11,438 nucleotides of DNA from JANXQG01 sp037147235. GTDB lineage: Bacteria; Planctomycetota; Planctomycetia; Pirellulales; Thermoguttaceae. Below the pieces are notes generated by a model. It was not told the DNA's origin, ran no database searches, and saw only the letters and a program-made list of their open reading frames with translations. The translations under genes and the position numbers were made by a program. The DNA is taken from positions 1 through 11,438 of the forward strand of contig JBAWVO010000214.1 in the NCBI GenBank assembly GCA_037147235.1. Reading direction: 5' to 3'. This document shows, piece after piece, positions 5,756 through 11,438 of this stretch (positions are counted from its first letter, which is position 1; every line of letters begins with the position of its first letter).

Positions 5756-6496
5756 ATGGAAACTCGATTGCAAGCCAAGCCTCGCCAGATTGCCGCCACC
5801 GTTCGCCAGCGAATTCAGCGCGGGGGGGAACGTCTTTGGCGGCTGGGGGATTTTGCCGATCTTCCCGGCACAGCCGTCGTTCAGACTCTCTCAAGGCTGG
5901 CTCGGGCGGGTGTTCTGGAACGACTGAGCAAGGGCGTGTATTACCGTTCCCGGAAGACGGCGTTCGGAAAGAGTCGTCCCAATCCGGCCGCTATCCAACG
6001 ACTTGCCAGTCGCCGCAAAAACATATTTCCATCGGGAATCGCCGCCGCGAACTTGCTGGGGTTCACTACGCAGAACGCCAAGCAACGGGAAATCGCGACC
6101 AGTTCGCTCAGTTTGCCTCGCAAGCTCATTGGGCACGATACGACCGTCCACGCTCGTCGCCCGGAAGCCTGGGGCAATCTTTCTGATATTGATGCGGCAT
6201 TGTTGGATTTTCTCAGACTGCGGGGAGAGACCACCGAACTATCTCCGGAGAAGACCGTCCGGAAAATGATGGAACTTATGTCGGAAAAAGGACGCTTCGA
6301 GCGGATGCTCAAAGTCTCCGACACGGAACCACCTCGCGTGCGAGCCATGCTTGGTGCTATTGGGGAACAACTCGGCAAGGGGCCGAAGACCTTGCACCGG
6401 CTTCGGGAGAGCTTGAATCCACTGTCGCGGTTCAGCTTTGGCGTTTTGGCCGAATTGGATTGCGCCCATCATTGGCAGGTAAAGGAACACCGCTAA
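5756..6496 (+). CDS. DUF6088/AbiEi-like antitoxin of an AbiE-type toxin-antitoxin pair
   Basis: A 246-residue protein whose N-terminal ~65 residues form a winged-helix domain (RLWRLGDFADLPGTAVVQTL then LARAGVLERLSKGVYYRSR). This is the 'rearranged promoter-binding wing followed by GVYY' pattern of DUF6088 and AbiEi antitoxins. The central part (PNPAAIQRLASR, FPSGIAAANLLGFTTQ) is also typical. AbiEi proteins repress their own promoter and neutralise the nucleotidyltransferase AbiEii. The next gene, one base downstream, is AbiEii-like, which supports the call. The start at 5756 is set by the promoter immediately upstream. It is one of only two plus-strand genes in the window, flanked by repeat DNA on the left and a broken toxin on the right, so the pair looks like an insertion. 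A G7 run lies at 5822-5828. Confidence 0.85.
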   Translation: METRLQAKPRQIAATVRQRIQRGGERLWRLGDFADLPGTAVVQTLSRLARAGVLERLSKGVYYRSRKTAFGKSRPNPAAIQRLASRRKNIFPSGIAAANLLGFTTQNAKQREIATSSLSLPRKLIGHDTTVHARRPEAWGNLSDIDAALLDFLRLRGETTELSPEKTVRKMMELMSEKGRFERMLKVSDTEPPRVRAMLGAIGEQLGKGPKTLHRLRESLNPLSRFSFGVLAELDCAHHWQVKEHR

Positions 6497-6497
6497 C

Positions 6498-6731
6498 GTG
6501 AAACTCTTCGAGCATCCCGATTTCGAGCAAGCGATCATTCGCGCTGCGGAACATTTTGGTAATCGGGCCTTGCGTCCTGCGATCATCGAGAAGGATTACT
6601 ACGTCACCGAGTCCTTGCGAATCATCGCACGTGCCGCAGGCGACAAGATCATTTTCAAGGGCGGTACGAGCCTGTCGAAGGGCTGGAATCTGATCCAGCG
6701 TTTTTCTGAAGACATCGACCTATCCTTCTGA
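6498..6731 (+). pseudogene. abiEii: Truncated AbiEii-type nucleotidyltransferase toxin
   Basis: The frame opens at GTG (6498), one base after the antitoxin stop, and encodes 77 residues: EKDYYVTES (31-39), the nucleotidyltransferase motif GGTSLSKG (55-62) and the metal-binding SEDIDL (70-75). It then stops. AbiEii proteins usually run to well over 200 residues, so about two thirds are lost, including the helical C-terminal part. The remaining sequence is not found in other frames. The stop lies three bases before the end of the convergent HEAT-repeat gene, so the break coincides with the arrival of that operon or a deletion. A toxic activity of the stub is improbable. It is GTP-dependent and bacteriostatic in intact relatives. 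Confidence 0.85.
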
Positions 6732-6734
6732 TAG

Positions 6735-7562
6735 TCATACGCCTGTCTGTGGTCCTGTATTGTTCGTGTCGGTTCGCTTCGATGCCTTCTTAACTTGTGG
6801 TTTTCCATTGTTAAGGCTCATGGCAAGTTCGGCTGATTTCTGGATGGACGCCTCTACTTTCTTCAGGAATTTATCCAGTGCAGGAAGCACTGTCACCACG
6901 CCGGTTGGCCCGATCTCGAAGAAAGCAGCCCCCGCTGCCATCAGCGTATTCGGACGGGCTGATTGGAGTCTCTCCGCGAATAGGGGAATCAAATCCGGAT
7001 TATTGCATCCCACATGCGCCAACGCGCAGAGTATGTTGGGAACGTGGTTTCGTGCTCCATCCTCTACTTCGGCTTCCCTCAAAAACTCCAGAAGGTCTGG
7101 AACAGCCATTGCGGCATCGGTACCGGCTCCGGATAAAGCCCCCACCGCAAAGAAGCGGACGACCCAATTCTCGTCCTTTAATGCATTGATGAGGGAGGGG
7201 AGAACCTCTTTCAGGACTTTGCGGAGAACAATACCCAGCCCGGGCGGAGTCGGATCGCGCACGACCTTGAATTGTGATGCAATGGCACGCATCGGATCAT
7301 CCGCCGCAAACCAGCCGAATATCTGTGCTACCCTCGCTCGAACTTGGTAGCGCGGATGTTGTTCCAGGGCATCCATGAGCCAGGGGGCCGTCCCCTGGCC
7401 AAGCCTGACAAGAATCTGTGCTGCACCGCATAGCACCATGGAATCGATATCCGCAAGCGCATCGATCAAATTTGGAATGAACGGCTCTCCAAGGGTAGCC
7501 AGCTTCACCATCGCGTCGATCCGCATTTCGTCGTAGACATTCGCTATATTGGGGTATGTCAT
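6735..7562 (-). CDS. HEAT-repeat protein, 275 residues (last gene of the WYL operon)
   Basis: The protein is an all-helical solenoid of HEAT-like repeats. Examples are EPFIPNLIDALADIDSMV, TAPWLMDALEQHPRYQVRAR, LPSLINALKDENWVVRFFA and MAVPDLLEFLREAEVEDGAR, each with the 'P.LI.AL.D....VR..A' core. The last ~30 residues are polar and Lys/Thr/Asn-rich, probably disordered. HEAT solenoids bind proteins or nucleic acids and have no catalytic residues of their own. The ATG at 7562 lies nine bases after the phosphatase stop with a short TGAGG ahead of it, so it is probably cotranslated. It ends three bases from the stop of the truncated toxin. It shares its type, but not obvious close identity, with the larger HEAT protein of the same operon. 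The partner and biological role are not evident from the sequence. Confidence 0.85.
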   Translation of the reverse strand: MTYPNIANVYDEMRIDAMVKLATLGEPFIPNLIDALADIDSMVLCGAAQILVRLGQGTAPWLMDALEQHPRYQVRARVAQIFGWFAADDPMRAIASQFKVVRDPTPPGLGIVLRKVLKEVLPSLINALKDENWVVRFFAVGALSGAGTDAAMAVPDLLEFLREAEVEDGARNHVPNILCALAHVGCNNPDLIPLFAERLQSARPNTLMAAGAAFFEIGPTGVVTVLPALDKFLKKVEASIQKSAELAMSLNNGKPQVKKASKRTDTNNTGPQTGV

Positions 7563-7571
7563 AAAAAGGCC

Positions 7572-7976
7572 TCATTGCGAAAGAGAAGTTTCCAGCAGAT
7601 AAGCGACCGCCATGCCGGTGCGGTCGATCCCCGCGCTACAGTGGATGAGGACGGGCTTGGGAAGCTGGCTGTAGGCGGCGGCAACACGCTGCAAGTCGTC
7701 GTTCGACAACGGGGGCCGCTGGTAATCGAGAACTGGAAGATGGGCCACATCAAACCCTCGATCGCGGTAATAATCGACCAGACTACGGCTTGGCGAAAGC
7801 CCCTGATACAGCTTCAGATGTTCGTCACTCAATAGGCAGATAATCGACTTGATGCCGGCATCGCAAACCTCACTCAGCCATGTGTCAACGGTGTCCCGGC
7901 CCACGGCTCCCTTCCCGAGGAAGTAGCCTGGTCTTGAACTTCGAGCCAGATGTTGAGGAATTACCCATTCAATCAT
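7572..7976 (-). CDS. Small cysteine-based protein tyrosine / dual-specificity phosphatase
   Basis: This 134-residue protein contains the phosphatase signature HCSAGIDRTG at 102-111 (C-x5-R: catalytic Cys103, Arg109). D84 in PVLDYQRPPL is in the right place to be the general acid of the mobile loop. The size matches the minimal dual-specificity fold. Substrates could be phosphoproteins, phosphoinositols or phosphorylated nucleotides/RNA; the sequence does not decide. The start at 7976 (MIEWVIPQ) has AAAGG about seven bases upstream and lies 23 bases after the large HEAT gene. An extended frame would overlap that gene's 3' end. The two flanking HEAT proteins could be the adaptors that select its substrate. 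It is an enzyme in an otherwise scaffold-like operon. No kinase is visible in the window. Confidence 0.88.
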   Translation of the reverse strand: MIEWVIPQHLARSSRPGYFLGKGAVGRDTVDTWLSEVCDAGIKSIICLLSDEHLKLYQGLSPSRSLVDYYRDRGFDVAHLPVLDYQRPPLSNDDLQRVAAAYSQLPKPVLIHCSAGIDRTGMAVAYLLETSLSQ

Positions 7977-7999
7977 TGCATTACCTTTCTGAGTTACTC

Positions 8000-10291
8000 C
8001 TACCGATTCCAAACGGCTGCTCTGTTCATCAGAATCTTCAAGAGTGCCTGTTTTGTACTCCAGCAGACTTGCACACATGGGTCGTTGAGCATGTCCAGCA
8101 GTTCGCTGCTTGCGTCTTGTTCGGGACTGTCGATCTTCACAAAACCCTCGATGGCGGCAAAGCGAGCGGCAATATCCGCGCCGCCCAAGGACGCTATCAA
8201 CATGCATATGTGATCCGGCAGACCGGATTCTATGGGTGGCGAAAATAGATCACTAAACAACATCTGGAAGTTCTCAACCGATGCAGGAATTACCGGGGCT
8301 TGGCCACATTGTTTGGGTTCAAAGAACTTGTCGCAATCCATCTCCCCTGAATCCATGTCTCCCAATTCGGCAGCCAGGATCAGATCGACGTCGGGCCGGG
8401 AAGCCTTCCCAATCAAATTGAGGGCATGCGCCGCAGCGATACGGACTTCGCGCACCTTGTCGTGAAGCAATTCCGCCAGGGTCGGAACCACTTCGTCTCG
8501 CCGTTCTTGGTCCCAATCGAAACGCTTGTTGACACGGGCCAGTGGGGCGGCGGCACGAGCCCGTACCTCGGCACGGCTATTGGAAGCGAACGCAGCATCG
8601 AATTGCTCGAAGGTCTCGCCCCATGCCGCTTCAGACTGCGCTACGCGGTCAAAAATGACCGCGACCCGTTGCTCGATATCGGCGGGCCAGTCGGGTTCTA
8701 AATCGAAAATCTCGGCTAGCCCCAAGCACGCCGCCGCTCGCACATTGGCGGATGAGTGACCCAAAAGCCGGACGAGGTAGGGTATTGACTGGCATCCCGC
8801 ATCCGCGATGCAGAGAATCAGCCGGGCTTGCTTCCGGTCCTCAAGGTTATCGAGCGTTCGTACCGCCTCTTCGATGAAAGCCACGCCAAAACAGGACAAT
8901 GCCTTACACATCAGGTTCGTGGCATCGGGTGATTGCTGTTCGCGGAACTTCTTGCTTACTTTCACGGGATGTCTGGGCAAAGCCTCACACAGCAACTCCA
9001 TGCCTTCGACGTATTCGTCGGAATAGAACGCCGCCAACCATTCTTCCATCGTTCGACGAAGGTAAATCGGGGTAGGTTGCATGGTCATGTTGGGTTCAAA
9101 CCCCATCTCCGACAATGCCTTCCACGCTGCATGCTGGAAGTCATAATTGTCCTGCTTCAGCGCGCGCCACAGTAATGGAACCGCGGGTTCCGCCACGGCT
9201 CCCAACCTGCCGAGGATGTCGCAGACATACCTGACGACAAGGCCCCACGGGTCCCGCTCCCGAAGGCTGCCCGCCTCGATTTTCCTGATCTCGGCATCCA
9301 GGACCGCCACGAGGTTCGGAACTGCTGCCGCCGCGTCCTGCCCCAACACAAGCAGTCCAAAGGCCGCAGCCACGACAACGTCCGGTTCTTCGTCAAGTAA
9401 TGCCTCAATGAGCAACGGATGCGCTTCCCGAACCTCAGCACGCACGCTTTCGGCAAACATCTCGACCGCCGCCAAACGCACGTCCCGATCATAACTCTCG
9501 TGATAGCACTTGCCGAGCATGGCGACGATCCGGGGTTCCTTAGGAAAAAAACGCAGCAGTAAGATTGCCTTGGCTCGGAATGGGTCACCGAGGCGTCCGA
9601 ACGACTCCAGCAGTCCAGGCAACAACGCCTCCCGATAGGAGTCGTCCATCCGGATGACCGCGACGCTACCATAAAACACCTCTTCCGGAACATCTTCGTT
9701 GGAGATCCACTCAAGGAACTTGGGGAGTGCCTCGTTGCGGATCTGCTCAAGGAACTTGAGGGGGGCTCCGTGGGTGATGAGACACCAGCAGAGGTTGCTA
9801 GCGACGGCAAGGCGTACCTCCAGTACCGGGTCGTCCAAGCGGGCGACGAGGCGATGGAAGACCCAGGCGGCACGCCATTTGACTCGACAGAACTCGTTTG
9901 CCGCCGCCGCCCGAACTTGAGGGTCTTCGCTTTCCAGAGAGGCTACGAACAGGCGAGCGACTTCCTTCGTGTGCAGCCCACAACTCGGATCTCTCTTATG
10001 GATTTGCAACAGGGCTATTGCGGCGTGGAAGGCGACCCACGGGGCGGAATCCGCCGCTGCCTTGATCAGCAGTGGGAGAGATTGAGTCTTGCAGTCAGAA
10101 AACAATTTCCAGTAACCGTAGGCTGCCCCGGAACGGACCTCGGAGTCCTTGCTGCCGAGAGCGGAATCCAGAAGCATGATAATATCCGCGTTGGACGCAA
10201 CCAATTCCAATCCATCCATGATACGGAAAGCGACGGACAAGTCGTTCCGGGCGGCGTGGAGGGCGCGTAGAGTGTCGTCAATGTTCTTCAT
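8000..10291 (-). CDS. Large HEAT-repeat scaffold protein, 763 residues
   Basis: Nearly the whole protein is built of HEAT-like helical pairs with recurrent 'D..VR.AAA..L' cores: KDSEVRSGAAYGYW, EDPQVRAAAANEF, DPVLEVRLAVASNL, RDVRLAAVEMFAES, DVVVAAAFGLLVLG, SANVRAAACLGLAEI and KVREVRIAAAHALNLIG. A section around 400-440 (TPIYLRRTMEEWLAAFY) is less regular, as is an acidic stretch near 665-700 (DMDSGEMDCDKFF). A 12-residue tandem duplication, KFLEQIRNEALP/KFLEWISNEDVP, reflects a 36-bp repeat at about 9686-9757. No signal peptide, membrane segment or catalytic motif is seen, so it is probably a cytoplasmic scaffold or binding protein. The ATG at 10291 follows the WYL stop by eight bases, with AGGAT lying over that stop, so the two are tightly coupled. 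The function of this family member is not known to me. Confidence 0.88.
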   Translation of the reverse strand: MKNIDDTLRALHAARNDLSVAFRIMDGLELVASNADIIMLLDSALGSKDSEVRSGAAYGYWKLFSDCKTQSLPLLIKAAADSAPWVAFHAAIALLQIHKRDPSCGLHTKEVARLFVASLESEDPQVRAAAANEFCRVKWRAAWVFHRLVARLDDPVLEVRLAVASNLCWCLITHGAPLKFLEQIRNEALPKFLEWISNEDVPEEVFYGSVAVIRMDDSYREALLPGLLESFGRLGDPFRAKAILLLRFFPKEPRIVAMLGKCYHESYDRDVRLAAVEMFAESVRAEVREAHPLLIEALLDEEPDVVVAAAFGLLVLGQDAAAAVPNLVAVLDAEIRKIEAGSLRERDPWGLVVRYVCDILGRLGAVAEPAVPLLWRALKQDNYDFQHAAWKALSEMGFEPNMTMQPTPIYLRRTMEEWLAAFYSDEYVEGMELLCEALPRHPVKVSKKFREQQSPDATNLMCKALSCFGVAFIEEAVRTLDNLEDRKQARLILCIADAGCQSIPYLVRLLGHSSANVRAAACLGLAEIFDLEPDWPADIEQRVAVIFDRVAQSEAAWGETFEQFDAAFASNSRAEVRARAAAPLARVNKRFDWDQERRDEVVPTLAELLHDKVREVRIAAAHALNLIGKASRPDVDLILAAELGDMDSGEMDCDKFFEPKQCGQAPVIPASVENFQMLFSDLFSPPIESGLPDHICMLIASLGGADIAARFAAIEGFVKIDSPEQDASSELLDMLNDPCVQVCWSTKQALLKILMNRAAVWNR

Positions 10292-10299
10292 GTTTTATC

Positions 10300-11361
10300 C
10301 TATTCACCATTCATCTCGATCGCGGCCTTCAACTTCTCGACAACCATTTCCCGGAGCTTCTCGGGCTGGATCACCTTGGCCCGACCGGACCAGCCCAGAA
10401 CCCACCAGAGGATTTCGTCGAGGCCGTCAACCTGGAAGGAGAGGGTTGCCCGGCCGTCCGGTTGGCGTTTCACCTCCTGGGTCTTGTGCCAGCAGGTCTC
10501 GGCGACCAGTGATGCCGCCTCTTTGGTGAACTCGATCGCCACATCGAAAGATTCTTTCCCACGAAACACGCCCCAGGCATTGCCGAAGTATTCGCCCAGG
10601 CTGAACTTATCCGGCCGTTGGGCCACCACATCGATCATCCGCAGCGATTGGAATCGGGCGATCCTGTAGGTTTTGGGCGACTTTTCGTCTGCCGGCCTGG
10701 CAATCAAGTACCATGCTTGGCCGGCGAAGCAGAGGCGGTAGGGGTGCAGCGTCAGCCTTACCGGCTGCTCTTGGTACGGTGTGACATACTGGCCCGTGAC
10801 TTGCCGTTTCTTAATGAGTGCCCACTGGGTAGTCCGGATCAATTCCTGGTGCCGGCTGTGATCGGCCAGCTTGAGATTCAGGACTTCCATCACGGCTTCG
10901 GCATCGGAGAGCAAGTCGGCAACCTCTTGGGAAGATGCCGCCGCGATCTTGCGGGTAGTCGGCCTGGCATCCGCCCCGGCATCAAGGCCCGTCGCCTTGG
11001 CCACGGCCGTGGCGGCCGCCTGGCTCAAGAGTTCGTCGGGGGAAAGGTTGACCACGGGGAACTTGAAACCTGGCCTGACGTGGTAGCAGCGGTCGTGCGA
11101 ATCGTAATACCAGGGAACTCCGGCCAATTCGAGAACGGCCATGTAGCGATGAACCGTCTTCTCCGAGTATTCCAGTTCTGCGGCCAGAGTCTTGACATTC
11201 CATCTTCCACGGCCGAGCAACAATTCCTGGATGCGCATCACGTTGGCCAGCCTAACAGCCTGTCGGGCACGGCGATCTTCCTCCGGTCGCTTGGGGTAGG
11301 GCGTTGCGGTGGCCGGTTTCTTTTTTGGGGCTTTCGCGGGATTGGATAGTTTTTTTGCCAT
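10300..11361 (-). CDS. WYL-domain transcriptional regulator (HTH-WYL-WCX)
   Basis: This 353-residue protein has a Lys-rich N-terminal tail, a winged HTH at about 38-98 (VKTLAAELEYSEKTVHRYMAVLE is the recognition-helix region), a WYL domain at about 168-245 with AWYLIARP (W217-Y218-L219) and a preceding LHPYRLCF, and a WCX-type C-terminal domain to ~350. WYL regulators sense ligands, often nucleic acids, and in several bacterial defence systems (for example BrxR and CapW regulators) they repress the operon next to them. This one is the first gene of a four-gene operon, so self-repression is the simplest role. The start at 11361 has no clear ribosome binding site within the usual distance. Translation initiation may be weak or start elsewhere. 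An alternative role as a general metabolic regulator cannot be excluded. Confidence 0.9.
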   Translation of the reverse strand: MAKKLSNPAKAPKKKPATATPYPKRPEEDRRARQAVRLANVMRIQELLLGRGRWNVKTLAAELEYSEKTVHRYMAVLELAGVPWYYDSHDRCYHVRPGFKFPVVNLSPDELLSQAAATAVAKATGLDAGADARPTTRKIAAASSQEVADLLSDAEAVMEVLNLKLADHSRHQELIRTTQWALIKKRQVTGQYVTPYQEQPVRLTLHPYRLCFAGQAWYLIARPADEKSPKTYRIARFQSLRMIDVVAQRPDKFSLGEYFGNAWGVFRGKESFDVAIEFTKEAASLVAETCWHKTQEVKRQPDGRATLSFQVDGLDEILWWVLGWSGRAKVIQPEKLREMVVEKLKAAIEMNGE

Positions 11362-11416
11362 GGTTCGTGTTGAGGTTTTTGGTTCTTCCGGTTCTAGGTG
11401 CGGAACGCGAATAATT

Positions 11417-11438
11417 GTAGGGTGGGGAGAGCGCAGCG
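11417..11438. repeat. Start of an interspersed repeat cut by the right edge
   Basis: The sequence GTAGGGTGGGGAGAGCGCAG shares the GTAGGGTGG opening of the hairpins at 3847 and 5314. It lies 56 bp upstream of the WYL gene. The second arm, if present, lies outside the window. Confidence 0.45.

Noticed and set aside
9157..9873. Minus-strand 238-codon frame
   Set aside because: It lies out of frame within the large HEAT gene and is Arg/Ser/Pro-rich, as expected of a shifted GC-rich frame.
10618..11349. Plus-strand 243-codon frame
   Set aside because: It is antisense to the WYL regulator, whose domains are clear.
1..11438. tRNA or rRNA genes, integrase and attachment sites
   Set aside because: None recognised on either strand. 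The island-like character rests on gene content and repeats alone.

Overview
The window looks like an accessory defence and recombination region of a bacterial chromosome. Every gene except one short toxin-antitoxin pair lies on the minus strand. Moderate-to-high GC, clusters of short interspersed hairpin repeats (a GTAGGGYGGACTTCAGTCC type and a GGTCnGGAGACCG type), a PD-(D/E)XK 'Rpn/transposase-like' gene and a WYL regulator with HEAT-repeat proteins suggest a planctomycete or similar large-genome environmental bacterium. That assignment is an impression, because no rRNA or housekeeping gene is present.

Layout along the plus coordinate: (1) 1-2108, a McrBC type IV restriction pair. A McrC-like gene runs off the left edge and overlaps a complete McrB-like AAA+ gene by 4 nt. 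(2) 2109-3083, two repeat-bearing spacers around a 141-residue ORF that is a stand-alone paralogue of the N-terminal domain of the neighbouring McrB. (3) 3084-5405, a complete class I methyltransferase gene, an Rpn-family nuclease gene, and a second methyltransferase copy shortened to 124 codons. The nuclease gene sits between two 459-bp direct repeats that carry the methyltransferase leader and N-terminal half. (4) 5406-5755, hairpin repeats followed by a near-consensus promoter. (5) 5756-6731 on the plus strand, an AbiE-type pair: an intact DUF6088/AbiEi-like antitoxin, probably translated from a leaderless message, and an AbiEii nucleotidyltransferase toxin that stops just after its catalytic motif. 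(6) 6735-11361, a tight four-gene minus-strand operon: WYL regulator, a 763-residue HEAT protein, a small cysteine phosphatase with HCSAGIDRTG, and a 275-residue HEAT protein. (7) The right edge enters another interspersed repeat.

The McrBC pair should cut DNA carrying modified bases, with McrB as the translocating motor and McrC as the nuclease subunit. The stand-alone sensor-domain copy could modulate it or could be a relic. The AbiE pair is probably defunct on the toxin side. The WYL-HEAT-phosphatase-HEAT operon matches no system I can name. With a WYL regulator at its head and restriction/abortive-infection genes beside it, it is the best candidate here for an undescribed defence or stress-response module. 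That role is inferred from context only.
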